Below are positions 54,045 through 62,858 of a DNA stretch of 64,000 nt, piece after piece; position 1 is the stretch's first letter; every line of letters begins with the position of its first letter. The stretch lies in assembly GCF_001705435.1 (NCBI RefSeq), contig NZ_MDEN01000061.1, forward strand, positions 248,001 through 312,000, in the 5' to 3' direction. This DNA is from Pseudomonas graminis (GTDB taxonomy: Bacteria; Pseudomonadota; Gammaproteobacteria; Pseudomonadales; Pseudomonadaceae). Under the pieces are notes generated by a model. That model saw only the letters and a list, made by a program, of their open reading frames with translations. It did no database searches and had not been told where the DNA came from. The translations under genes were made by a program, and so were the position numbers.

Positions 54045-54061
54045 CATCGACATGTTCGATG
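54045..54061. promoter_or_regulatory. Palindrome upstream of xdhA
   Basis: CATCGA-CATGT-TCGATG is an interrupted palindrome of 17 bases just after the candidate -10 box and 59 bases before the xdhA start codon. It could be a regulator site or a leader hairpin. Confidence 0.35.
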
Positions 54062-54119
54062 ACCCCTCCGCCGGCAGCTGTGACCAGTGCTTTTAAATGA
54101 CAAGAACGAGGCGCGACCC

Positions 54120-55589
54120 GTGATCCAGTTTCTCCTGAACCAAGAGCTGAAAACCGAACAGGCTCTGGACCCCAATGTGACGGTGCTCAACTATCTGCGC
54201 GAGCATCTGCACAAGTCTGGCACCAAAGAAGGCTGCGCCAGCGGCGATTGCGGCGCGTGCACCGTGGTTGTGGGTGAGCTGACCACCGACGCGGCGGGCC
54301 GGGAGCAACTGAGTTATCGCAGCCTCAATTCCTGTCTGACCTTCGTGGCCTCGCTGCACGGCAAGCAACTGATCAGCGTTGAAGACCTCAAGCATCAGGG
54401 CCGCTTGCACAGCGTTCAGCAGGCGATGGTCGACTGCCACGGCTCCCAGTGCGGCTTCTGCACGCCGGGCTTTGTCATGTCGCTGTTCGCGCTGCAAAAG
54501 AACAGCGCCGAATCCGCCTCGCCCGACACCAGGCACGCCCAGGCCCACGAAGCCTTGGCCGGAAACCTATGCCGTTGCACCGGCTATCGACCGATCCTCG
54601 CGGCGGCCGAGCAAAGCTGCAGCCAACCGCAGCCTGACCAGTTCGATGCCCTGAAAGCGCAGACCATCGCCCGCCTCAAGGCCATTGCGCCGGCGCAAAC
54701 CGGCGAGCTGAACAGCGGTGACAAGCGCTGCCTGGTACCGCTGACCGTCGCCGATCTGGCGGATCTCTACAACGCCTATCCTCAGGCGCGATTGCTGGCC
54801 GGCGGCACTGATCTGGCCCTCGAAGTGACGCAATTCCATCGCCCGCTGCCGGTGATGATCTACGTCGGCAACGTCGCCGCGATGAAAAAGATCGAACACT
54901 TCGAAGACCGCATCGAGATCGGCGCGGCCACGGCGCTCACCGATTGCTACGAAGCACTGAGCCGCGAGTACCCGGACTTCGGCGAATTGCTGCACCGTTT
55001 TGCATCGCTGCAGATCCGCAATCAGGGCACCCTCGGCGGCAACATCGGCAACGCTTCGCCGATTGGCGACTCGCCGCCCCTGCTCATCGCCTTGGGCGCG
55101 AAGATCGTGCTGCGCAAAGGCGAGCAGACCCGCACCCTGGCGCTGGAGGATTACTTCATTGATTACCGCGTGACGGTGCGTCAGGAAAGCGAGTTCATCG
55201 AGCGCATCATCGTGCCCCGCGCCAACGCCCGGCAGACGTTTCGCGCGTACAAGGTTTCCAAGCGGCTGGACGACGACATCTCGGCGGTGTGCGCAGCGTT
55301 CCGCGTGCAGGTCGAGAACGGTGCCATCGTCGACGCCCGCGCGGCCTTCGGCGGCATGGCGGCGATCCCCAAACGCGCCGCCCATTGCGAACAGGCGCTG
55401 ATCGGCCAGCCATGGACGTCGGCCACCATCGAGCGTGCCTGCGCCGCACTGGCCGAGGATTTCACGCCGCTGACGGATTTCCGCGCGAGCAAGGAATACC
55501 GCCTGCTCAGCGCACAGAACCTGCTGCGCAAATACTTCATTGAAGTGCAAACGCCCCACATCCAGACGCGGGTGACAGCTTATGTCTAA
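54120..55589 (+). CDS. xdhA: Xanthine dehydrogenase small subunit
   Basis: XdhA carries the two [2Fe-2S] clusters and FAD of xanthine dehydrogenase, which oxidises hypoxanthine and xanthine to urate. The 489-residue product has cluster cysteines C39, C44, C47 and C72, then C111, C114, C151 and C153 (CGFCTPGF, CRCTG), and an FAD domain with LLAGGTDLALE and GTLGGNIGNASPIGDSPP. GTG at 54120, preceded by GAGG, gives the familiar MIQFLLNQEL start; a longer GTG frame from 54087 is unlikely. It overlaps xdhB by eight bases. Confidence 0.95.
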   Translation: MIQFLLNQELKTEQALDPNVTVLNYLREHLHKSGTKEGCASGDCGACTVVVGELTTDAAGREQLSYRSLNSCLTFVASLHGKQLISVEDLKHQGRLHSVQQAMVDCHGSQCGFCTPGFVMSLFALQKNSAESASPDTRHAQAHEALAGNLCRCTGYRPILAAAEQSCSQPQPDQFDALKAQTIARLKAIAPAQTGELNSGDKRCLVPLTVADLADLYNAYPQARLLAGGTDLALEVTQFHRPLPVMIYVGNVAAMKKIEHFEDRIEIGAATALTDCYEALSREYPDFGELLHRFASLQIRNQGTLGGNIGNASPIGDSPPLLIALGAKIVLRKGEQTRTLALEDYFIDYRVTVRQESEFIERIIVPRANARQTFRAYKVSKRLDDDISAVCAAFRVQVENGAIVDARAAFGGMAAIPKRAAHCEQALIGQPWTSATIERACAALAEDFTPLTDFRASKEYRLLSAQNLLRKYFIEVQTPHIQTRVTAYV

Positions 55590-57990
55590 CCATCATTCAG
55601 CCAAGTCCCAGGAAGAAATGGTCGCCCTGTTTCAACAGGACCTGACCACCGGCGTGGGCCGCAGCGTCAAGCACGACAGCGCCGACAAGCACGTCTCCGG
55701 CGAAGCGATCTACATCGACGACCGCCTCGAATTCCCCAATCAGCTGCACGTGTATGCGCGGCTGTCCGACCGTGCCCACGCGCGCATCGTCCGCGTCGAC
55801 GTGTCGCCCTGCTACGCCTTCGACGGCGTGCGCATCGCCATCACCCATGAAGACATTCCCGGCCTCAAGGACATCGGCCCGCTGCTGCCCGGCGACCCGT
55901 TGCTGGCCATCGACACGGTCGAGTTCGTCGGTCAGCCGGTGATTGCCGTGGCCGCCCGGGATCTGGAAACCGCACGCAAGGCGGCCATGGCCGCGATCAT
56001 CGAATACGAAGACTTGGAGCCGGTGCTCGACGTCGTCCAGGCCTACCGCAACAAGCACTTCGTGCTCGACAGCCACACCCACCAGCGCGGTGATTCGTCG
56101 ACGGCGCTGGCGTCCGCCACCCACCGGATTCAGGGCACGCTGCACATCGGCGGTCAGGAGCACTTCTACCTGGAGACGCAGATTTCGTCGGTGATGCCCA
56201 CGGAAGACGGCGGCATGATCGTCTATTGCTCGACGCAGAACCCGACCGAGGTGCAAAAGCTCGTCGCCGAAGTGCTGGACGTGCCGATGAATAAGATCGT
56301 CGTCGACATGCGCCGTATGGGCGGCGGCTTCGGCGGCAAGGAAACCCAGGCCGCGAGCCCCGCGTGCCTGTGCGCGGTGGTTGCGCGTCTGACCGGTCAG
56401 CCGACCAAGATGCGCCTGCCCCGCGTGGAAGACATGATGATGACCGGCAAGCGGCACCCGTTTTACGTCGAGTACGACGTGGGGTTCGACGACGACGGAC
56501 GCTTGCACGGGATTCAGCTTGAACTGGCGGGCAACTGCGGTTATTCGCCGGACCTGTCGGCGTCCATCGTCGACCGCGCGATGTTTCACGCCGACAATTC
56601 GTATTACCTGGGCGACGCCACGATCAATGGCCATCGCTGCAAGACCAACACCGCGTCAAACACGGCCTACCGGGGCTTCGGCGGCCCCCAGGGGATGGTC
56701 GCCATCGAGGAAGTGATGGACGTCATCGCCCGGCATCTGGGCAAGGATCCGCTGGCGGTGCGCAAGTCCAACTATTACGGCAAGACCGAGCGCAACGTCA
56801 CCCATTACTACCAGACGGTCGAGCACAACATGCTCGAGGAAATGACCGCCGACCTGGAAGAAAGCAGTGACTACGTCGAGCGACGCAAAGCGATCACGGC
56901 CTACAACGCCCACAGCCCGATTCTGAAGAAAGGCCTGGCCCTGATTCCGGTGAAGTTCGGCATTTCCTTCACTGCCAGCTTTCTCAACCAGGCCGGCGCG
57001 CTGATCCACATTTACACCGACGGCAGCATTCACCTCAATCACGGCGGCACCGAGATGGGCCAGGGTCTGAACGTCAAGGTGGCGCAGGTGGTGGCCGAGG
57101 TGTTTCAGGTCGACATCGACCGTGTGCAGATCACCGCGACGAATACCGACAAGGTGCCGAACACGTCGCCGACGGCCGCCTCCAGCGGCGCTGACTTGAA
57201 CGGCAAGGCGGCGCAGAACGCTGCGGAAATCCTCAAGCAGCGGCTGGTGGAATTCGCAGCCAGGCATTATCAGTGCGATGAGTCGCGGGTCGAGTTTCGC
57301 AACGGTCATGTGCGCGTCGGCGAGCAGGTCATCAGCTTCGACACGCTGGCCCAGCAGGCGTGGATGGGCCAGGTGTCGCTGTCGAGCACGGGCTATTACA
57401 AGACGCCGAAGATCTTCTACGACCGCAGCCAGGCGCGCGGCCGGCCCTTCTATTACTTTGCCTTCGGCGCGGCCTGCACCGAGGTGCTGGTCGACACCCT
57501 GACCGGCGAATACAAAATGCTGCGCACGGACATTCTTCACGACGTCGGCGCCTCGCTGAACCCGGCCATCGACATCGGCCAGGTCGAGGGCGGCTACATT
57601 CAAGGGATGGGCTGGCTGACCACCGAGGAACTGGTCTGGAACGACAAGGGCAAGCTGATGACCAATGGCCCGGCCGGCTACAAGATTCCGGCCGTGGCCG
57701 ACATGCCGGCGGACCTGCGGGTGAAGCTGGTGGAAAACCGCAAGAACCCCGAAGACACGGTGTTCCATTCCAAAGCCGTGGGCGAGCCGCCATTCATGCT
57801 GGGCATCGCCGCGTGGTGCGCGATCAAGGACGCGGTGGCGAGCCTGGGCGATTACCGGCATCAACCGAAGATCGACGCGCCGGCGACCCCGGAACGGGTG
57901 TTGTGGGGGTGTGAGCAGATGCGGGCGTTGCGGGCTGCGGCGCCGGAAGCGGAAGGTGTCGCCCATGAGCTGGCGGGTTCGCAAGTTTGA
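55582..57990 (+). CDS. xdhB: Xanthine dehydrogenase molybdopterin-binding subunit
   Basis: XdhB holds the molybdenum cofactor and the substrate site. The 802-residue product shows FVGQPVIAVAA, the molybdopterin loop RRMGGGFGGKE, AYRGFGGPQG, HGGTEMGQGLNVK, and the catalytic glutamate region SKAVGEPPFMLG. The reading frame is intact and length is usual. The start overlaps the end of xdhA, so the two are translationally coupled. Confidence 0.96.
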   Translation: MSNHHSAKSQEEMVALFQQDLTTGVGRSVKHDSADKHVSGEAIYIDDRLEFPNQLHVYARLSDRAHARIVRVDVSPCYAFDGVRIAITHEDIPGLKDIGPLLPGDPLLAIDTVEFVGQPVIAVAARDLETARKAAMAAIIEYEDLEPVLDVVQAYRNKHFVLDSHTHQRGDSSTALASATHRIQGTLHIGGQEHFYLETQISSVMPTEDGGMIVYCSTQNPTEVQKLVAEVLDVPMNKIVVDMRRMGGGFGGKETQAASPACLCAVVARLTGQPTKMRLPRVEDMMMTGKRHPFYVEYDVGFDDDGRLHGIQLELAGNCGYSPDLSASIVDRAMFHADNSYYLGDATINGHRCKTNTASNTAYRGFGGPQGMVAIEEVMDVIARHLGKDPLAVRKSNYYGKTERNVTHYYQTVEHNMLEEMTADLEESSDYVERRKAITAYNAHSPILKKGLALIPVKFGISFTASFLNQAGALIHIYTDGSIHLNHGGTEMGQGLNVKVAQVVAEVFQVDIDRVQITATNTDKVPNTSPTAASSGADLNGKAAQNAAEILKQRLVEFAARHYQCDESRVEFRNGHVRVGEQVISFDTLAQQAWMGQVSLSSTGYYKTPKIFYDRSQARGRPFYYFAFGAACTEVLVDTLTGEYKMLRTDILHDVGASLNPAIDIGQVEGGYIQGMGWLTTEELVWNDKGKLMTNGPAGYKIPAVADMPADLRVKLVENRKNPEDTVFHSKAVGEPPFMLGIAAWCAIKDAVASLGDYRHQPKIDAPATPERVLWGCEQMRALRAAAPEAEGVAHELAGSQV

Positions 57991-58011
57991 ACAGTGGTGG
58001 CTTGAGCCAAC

Positions 58012-58105
58012 GCCTTCGCGAGCAAGGTGGAGCGCCACCCCGGTCGTTCCTACAGTCCAAATGCGAGCCTGTAGGAGTGAGCTTGCTCGCGATGAGGCCA
58101 GCACG
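58012..58105. repeat. REP pair of the GCGAGCAAG class between xdhB and xdhC
   Basis: CCTTCGCGAGCAAGGTGGAGCGCCACCCCGG and, inverted, GTAGGAGTGAGCTTGCTCGCGATGAGG. The element matches the one after ccoS in reverse. It splits the xdh operon without disrupting a gene. Confidence 0.75.
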
Positions 58106-58153
58106 GGCAATGACGATGTTTGATCTGCCAACCCGCCGATCAGGAGAAATCAC

Positions 58154-58993
58154 ATGAATAACTGGATCAGCGCCCTCGCCGATTTGCAGCAGCAGGGCGA
58201 GGCCTGCGTGCTGGTGACCATCATCGAGGAGCGGGGCTCGACGCCGCGCAATGCCGGCTCGAAAATGGTCGTCAGCGCCGGGCGGATCTTCGACACCATC
58301 GGCGGCGGTCACCTGGAATACAAGGCCATGGAAATCGCCCGGGAGATGCTCGCCAGCGGTAGCCAGCACACCCGCCTGGAGCGCTTCAGCCTTGGCGCCA
58401 GCCTGGGTCAGTGCTGCGGCGGCGTTAACGTGTTGCTTTTCGAACCCATGGGCCAGCCCCAGGCGCACATTGCCGTTTTCGGCGCCGGCCACGTCGGTCG
58501 GGCGCTGGTGCCGCTGCTGGCCAGCCTGCCCTGCCGCGTGCGCTGGATCGATTCCCGCGAGGCCGAATTTCCCGCGCACCTGCCAGAAGGCGTGACGCAG
58601 ATCCTCTGCGAGGACGTCACCGAAGAAGTGGATAACCTCCCCGCTGGCAGCTATTGCATCGTCATGACCCACAATCATCAGCTGGACCTGGAACTCGCCG
58701 CTGCGATTCTCAAGCGTGGCGACTTCAGCTATTTCGGCCTGATCGGCTCGAAAACCAAGCGCGTGAAGTTCGAGCATCGCCTGCGGGATCGCGGCTTCGA
58801 TGCTGCGGTGCTGCAGCGGATGCGGTGCCCGATGGGCCTGACCGAGGTCAAAGGCAAGCTGCCCATGGAAATCGCCGTGTCCATCGCCGGCGAAGTGATC
58901 GCCACCTACAACGCTCATTTCGGCGAGCAAAGCACCACCGCCGAACCTGTCGCCAAGCTGCTGCCGGTGTCCCGCCGCAGCCAGGCCCAATGA
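58154..58993 (+). CDS. xdhC: Xanthine dehydrogenase accessory protein XdhC
   Basis: XdhC binds the molybdenum cofactor and delivers it in sulfurated form to XdhB. The 279-residue product has the N-terminal CoxI-type domain (GSTPRNAGSKMVVS, DTIGGGHLEYKA, GQCCGGV) and a Rossmann-like half with VFGAGHVGRALVPLL and YFGLIGSKTKRVKFEHRL. AGGAG lies before the ATG. It follows xdhB after a REP pair and precedes guaD by 24 bases. Confidence 0.94.
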   Translation: MNNWISALADLQQQGEACVLVTIIEERGSTPRNAGSKMVVSAGRIFDTIGGGHLEYKAMEIAREMLASGSQHTRLERFSLGASLGQCCGGVNVLLFEPMGQPQAHIAVFGAGHVGRALVPLLASLPCRVRWIDSREAEFPAHLPEGVTQILCEDVTEEVDNLPAGSYCIVMTHNHQLDLELAAAILKRGDFSYFGLIGSKTKRVKFEHRLRDRGFDAAVLQRMRCPMGLTEVKGKLPMEIAVSIAGEVIATYNAHFGEQSTTAEPVAKLLPVSRRSQAQ

Positions 58994-59017
58994 ATCCCGG
59001 AAGAACGATCAACTGAC

Positions 59018-60334
59018 ATGACCCCTGACATCCGCACCGCCCAGAAAGCCTACCGCGCCGCCATCATTCACAGCATCGCCGACCCTGCCGACGTAGCGGT
59101 GGAAGCGTCGTACGAATATTTCGAAGACGGCCTGATGGTGGTCGACAACGGCAAGATCATCGCCCTCGGCAATGCCGAAGACCTGTTGAAGACCTTCGCC
59201 GACGACGTCGAAATCGTCAGCTATCAGGACGCGCTGATCACCGCCGGTTTCATCGACACCCATATCCATTTGCCGCAGACCGGCATGGTCGGGTCCTACG
59301 GCGAGCAGTTACTCGACTGGCTGAACACCTACGTCTTTCCCTGCGAGAAGCAGTTCGAAGACCCTGAGCATTCGGCGCAGGTGGCTGACATCTTTCTCAA
59401 GGAACTGCTGCGCAACGGCACCACCACGGCACTGGTGTTCGGCAGTCGTCACAAGGAGTCGGTGGAGGCGCTGTTCAGTGCCGCCGAGAAGCTCAATCTG
59501 CGCCTGATTGCCGGCAAGGTGATGATGGACCGCAACGCGCCGGATTATCTGGTGGACACCGCTGAATCCAGCTACGTCGACAGCAAGGCGCTGATCGAGC
59601 GCTGGCATGGCAAGGGCCGTCTGCATTACGCCGTCACCCCGCGCTTCGCCCCGACCAGCACGCCCGAGCAATTGACCCTGGCCGGCCAGTTGCTGACCGA
59701 ATACCCCGACCTGTACATGCAGACCCACATCAGTGAAAACCTGAAGGAAGTCGAGTGGGTCAAGGCGCTGTTCCCGGAGCGCAAGAACTACCTGGACGTG
59801 TACGACCATTTCAACCTGCTCGGCGAGCGATCGATGTTCGCCCATGGCGTGCACCTGTGCGACCAAGAGTGTGAGCGCCTGGCAGAAACCGGGTCAGCCA
59901 TTGCCTTCTGCCCGACCTCCAACCTGTTCCTCGGCAGTGGGCTGTTCAACTTGCCGATGGCGGAAAAGCACAAGGTCAATGTAGGACTCGGAACGGATGT
60001 CGGCGCCGGGACGAGTTTCTCGCTGCTGCACACGTTGAACGAGGCGTACAAAGTCATGCAGCTGCAAGGCGCCAAACTGAGCCCGTTCAAATCGCTGTAC
60101 CTGGCGACACTGGGCGGCGCACGGGCACTGCGGCTCGAAGACAAGATCGGCAATCTGCAGCCAGGCAGCGAAGCGGACTTCGTGGTACTGGACTACAACG
60201 CCACACCGCTGCTGGCCTACCGCATGAGTCAGGCGACCAGCATTGAAGAGCGGTTGTTCGTGTTGATGACCCTGGGGGATGACCGGACCGTGAGCGAAAC
60301 GTATTCGGCGGGGGAATTGGTGCATAAGCGTTGA
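59018..60334 (+). CDS. guaD: Guanine deaminase
   Basis: GuaD deaminates guanine to xanthine, feeding xanthine dehydrogenase. The 438-residue amidohydrolase has the metal-binding HIH at 82-84 in GFIDTHIHLPQTGMVGSYG and the family-specific FPCEKQF, plus the further histidine and aspartate ligands in MQTHISEN, FAHGVHL and LGTDVGAGTSFS. Placement after xdhC fits a purine operon. Confidence 0.95.
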   Translation: MTPDIRTAQKAYRAAIIHSIADPADVAVEASYEYFEDGLMVVDNGKIIALGNAEDLLKTFADDVEIVSYQDALITAGFIDTHIHLPQTGMVGSYGEQLLDWLNTYVFPCEKQFEDPEHSAQVADIFLKELLRNGTTTALVFGSRHKESVEALFSAAEKLNLRLIAGKVMMDRNAPDYLVDTAESSYVDSKALIERWHGKGRLHYAVTPRFAPTSTPEQLTLAGQLLTEYPDLYMQTHISENLKEVEWVKALFPERKNYLDVYDHFNLLGERSMFAHGVHLCDQECERLAETGSAIAFCPTSNLFLGSGLFNLPMAEKHKVNVGLGTDVGAGTSFSLLHTLNEAYKVMQLQGAKLSPFKSLYLATLGGARALRLEDKIGNLQPGSEADFVVLDYNATPLLAYRMSQATSIEERLFVLMTLGDDRTVSETYSAGELVHKR

Positions 60335-60354
60335 GGCGCTGCTGCACGCTCTGC

Positions 60355-60379
60355 GTTCGCCGCAAGAGATGCGGCGAAC
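60355..60379. terminator. Hairpin between convergent guaD and GntR genes
   Basis: GTTCGCCGCA and TGCGGCGAAC form a perfect 10-bp stem around AGAGA. It lacks a T-tract on either side, so termination is only probable. Confidence 0.45.
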
Positions 60380-60387
60380 TGGCGGGG

Positions 60388-61152
60388 TTAGACGGCGGTG
60401 CTGCGCCCTGCTTTTTTCTTCGGCAGCATCAGGTGGGAGAACACGGCGTGGAGGTCGTCGGAGGCACTGTCTTCGTCGAGGTTGAGCTTGCTGTCGATGT
60501 GATCCATGTGGTGCATCATCAGGTTCACCGCCAGGGTCGCGTCGCGGGCTTCGATGGCGTCAATCAGTTGGGTGTGTTCATCGTATGAGCAGTGCGAGCG
60601 GTTGCCGCTTTCGTACTGCGCGATGATCAGCGAGGTCTGCGAGACCAGACTGCGCTGGAAGCTGATGAGCGGAGCGTTTTTCGCCGCTTCCGCCAGCTTC
60701 AGATGGAATTCCCCCGACAGACGAATGCCTGCTCCGCGATCCCCTTTGGAAAAACTGTCGCGCTCGTCGCTGACCATCTGGCGCAGCTCGCTGAGCTGTT
60801 CCGCGGTGGCGTGCTCGACCGCCAGTTCCGTGATCGCCTTCTCCACCAGACGCCGGGCAAAGAACACCTGTCGTGCCTCATCGACGCTCGGGCTGGCCAC
60901 CACCGCCCCACGGTTAGGGCGCAACAACACCACCCCCTCGTGGGCCAGACGCGAGAGTGCGCGACGAATGATGGTGCGGCTGACGCCGAAGATTTCACCC
61001 AGGGCTTCTTCACTCAGTTTGGTGCCGGGCGCCAGGCGCTGTTCGAGAATCGCCTCGAAAATGTGCGCGTAGACGATGTCGTCCTGGGTGCCGGTACGGC
61101 CGGATTTGGCCGTGCGTGAGTGTTTCTTGAGGGGTTGCAGCTGATCGTTCAT
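60388..61152 (-). CDS. GntR-family (FCD) transcriptional regulator beside purine permease
   Basis: The 254-residue protein has a basic N-terminal tail, a winged helix-turn-helix (about 25-95; KLSEEALGEIFGVSRTIIRRALSRL) and an FCD domain. It is divergent from the purine permease gene and convergent with guaD, so purine control is likely. The gap to the permease holds a perfect 12-bp palindrome of the GntR/FadR operator type. The ATG at 61152 gives MNDQLQPLKKHS; codons up to 61326 are AT-poor and not regulator-like. Confidence 0.88.
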   Translation of the reverse strand: MNDQLQPLKKHSRTAKSGRTGTQDDIVYAHIFEAILEQRLAPGTKLSEEALGEIFGVSRTIIRRALSRLAHEGVVLLRPNRGAVVASPSVDEARQVFFARRLVEKAITELAVEHATAEQLSELRQMVSDERDSFSKGDRGAGIRLSGEFHLKLAEAAKNAPLISFQRSLVSQTSLIIAQYESGNRSHCSYDEHTQLIDAIEARDATLAVNLMMHHMDHIDSKLNLDEDSASDDLHAVFSHLMLPKKKAGRSTAV

Positions 61153-61510
61153 GGGCACTCGTGGTAACAGAATCCGGCGCGGGGCCTTGCCGTGATCAGG
61201 GCGGGTACGACCACTGTTGGGGCAACCAATAGCAGATATCCCGGCAAAGTCACAGTAGAAGTAATGGCGCATTGTACACAGCCGGCAACGTCTGCACAGG
61301 CCCCGAAACGACGGGGCGTTATGCACACAATCCTCCAGATATCCCGAACAATATCGAAAACATTATTTGCATTATTTGTATACAAAAGCATAATTCTCTC
61401 GTGCACGTTTCTGACCTTTCAGTCAACAAATCGGCCTGACAGGTCCACTCGCCTCCCGGAGCCCGCAACCGGCTTTGTCATAACAACAAAAACGTCCCGA
61501 GGATTTCACT
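61153..61510. other. Divergent control region, GntR gene and purine permease
   Basis: This 358-base space has no convincing gene. It becomes AT-rich from about 61320 and holds the palindrome at 61375-61386. A small frame on the minus strand across it lacks a ribosome site. Confidence 0.5.
61375..61386. promoter_or_regulatory. Palindromic operator TTTGTATACAAA
   Basis: This perfect 12-bp palindrome lies 125 bases before the permease start and 223 bases from the divergent GntR start. It has the NGTATACN core of FadR-subfamily operators and is the best candidate site for the GntR protein encoded next to it. Confidence 0.65.
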
Positions 61511-62857
61511 GTGGAAAGTCGCAAAACCGAAGCCACGCCGCTGGATCTCACGCTGCCGCGCAAAGGCCTGCTTGAACGCCTCTTCAAACTGAGCCTGCAC
61601 GGCACGACCGTCCGGACCGAGCTGCTGGCGGGGCTCACGACCTTCATCACCATGGCCTACATCATCTTCGTCAACCCCAACATCATGGCCGACGCCGGCA
61701 TCGATCATGGCGCGGCGTTCGTCGCGACCTGCATCGCCGCGGCGCTGGGCTGCCTGCTGATGGGGCTGTACGCCAACTGGCCGGTGGGCCTGGCGCCGGG
61801 GATGGGCCTGAACGCGTTCTTCACCTACACCGTGGTCGGCACCATGGGTTACAGCTGGGAAACGGCCTTGGGCGCGGTGTTCGTCTCGGGCGTGATCTTC
61901 ATGTTCCTGACGCTGTCGCGGATCCGCGAATGGCTGCTTAATAGCATCCCGGTCAGCCTGCGTTACGCCATGGGCGCGGGGGTCGGGCTGTTTCTCGGGC
62001 TGATCGGCCTGAAGACCGCCGGCATCGTGGTCGACAGCCCGGCGACGCTGATCAAGCTCGGCTCGTTGCGCGAACCCGGTCCGCTGCTCGCCGCCATCTG
62101 CTTTCTGATGATCGCCGTGCTCAGTTATCACCGGGTCTTCGGCGCGATCCTCATCAGCATCATCACGGTGACGCTGGCCGGCTGGGGCCTGGGGCTGGTG
62201 CATTACAACGGCATCTTCTCCACCCCGCCGAGCCTTGCGCCGACCTGGATGGCCATGGACCTGGCGGGCGTGTTCAACGTCAGCATGATCAGCGTAGTGC
62301 TGGCGTTTCTGTTCGTGCACATGTTCGACACGGCCGGCACGCTCATGGGTGTGGCACAGCGCGCCGGTCTGGTGCGCGAAGACGGTCGCATCGAGAACCT
62401 CTCGCGGGCCTTGAAGGCAGACAGCGCCTCCAGCGTGTTCGGCGCAATGGTCGGTGTGCCGCCAGTGACCAGCTACGTGGAGAGCGCCTCGGGCGTGGCG
62501 GCCGGGGGGCGGACGGGGCTGACCGCCGTGACCGTGGGCGTGCTGTTCGTGGCGGCGATGTTCTTCGCCCCGCTGGCTGGCATGATTCCCGCCTACGCGA
62601 CGGCAGGGGCATTGATTTACGTGGCGATGCTGATGATGGGCGGCATGGCGCACATCGACTGGGACGAAGCCACCAACAGCATCCCCGCGATCGTCACGGC
62701 GATCATGATGCCCCTGACGTTCTCAGTCGCCGACGGCATCGCGCTGGGCTTCATCACTTACGTAGTGCTCAAGGCCGGCACCGGCAAACACAGGGAGATT
62801 TCGGTCAGCCTGTGGGCGCTGTGCGCGATCTTCATCGCCAAGTTTGTGTTTCTGTAA
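61511..62857 (+). CDS. NCS2-family purine (adenine/guanine/hypoxanthine) permease
   Basis: This integral membrane carrier probably imports purine bases with protons. The 448-residue protein shows the AzgA-like signature: LLAGLTTFITMAYIIFVNP near the start, GLAPGMGLNAFFTYTVV, AFLFVHMFDTAGTLMGV and, near the end, DWDEATNSIPAIVTAIMMPL, with about twelve membrane segments. GTG at 61511 has GAGGA upstream. Its position after guaD and beside a GntR gene supports a purine substrate over a pyrimidine one. Confidence 0.9.
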   Translation: MESRKTEATPLDLTLPRKGLLERLFKLSLHGTTVRTELLAGLTTFITMAYIIFVNPNIMADAGIDHGAAFVATCIAAALGCLLMGLYANWPVGLAPGMGLNAFFTYTVVGTMGYSWETALGAVFVSGVIFMFLTLSRIREWLLNSIPVSLRYAMGAGVGLFLGLIGLKTAGIVVDSPATLIKLGSLREPGPLLAAICFLMIAVLSYHRVFGAILISIITVTLAGWGLGLVHYNGIFSTPPSLAPTWMAMDLAGVFNVSMISVVLAFLFVHMFDTAGTLMGVAQRAGLVREDGRIENLSRALKADSASSVFGAMVGVPPVTSYVESASGVAAGGRTGLTAVTVGVLFVAAMFFAPLAGMIPAYATAGALIYVAMLMMGGMAHIDWDEATNSIPAIVTAIMMPLTFSVADGIALGFITYVVLKAGTGKHREISVSLWALCAIFIAKFVFL

Positions 62858-62858
62858 A

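Larger units (their letters stand above)
53802..54119. other. AT-rich divergent control region, GntR gene and xdhA
   Basis: This 318-base space has no coding frame. It holds two copies of TTGACC-N4-AGTCAGA and a palindrome at 54045-54061, described separately, and must hold the promoters of both divergent genes. Confidence 0.6.
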
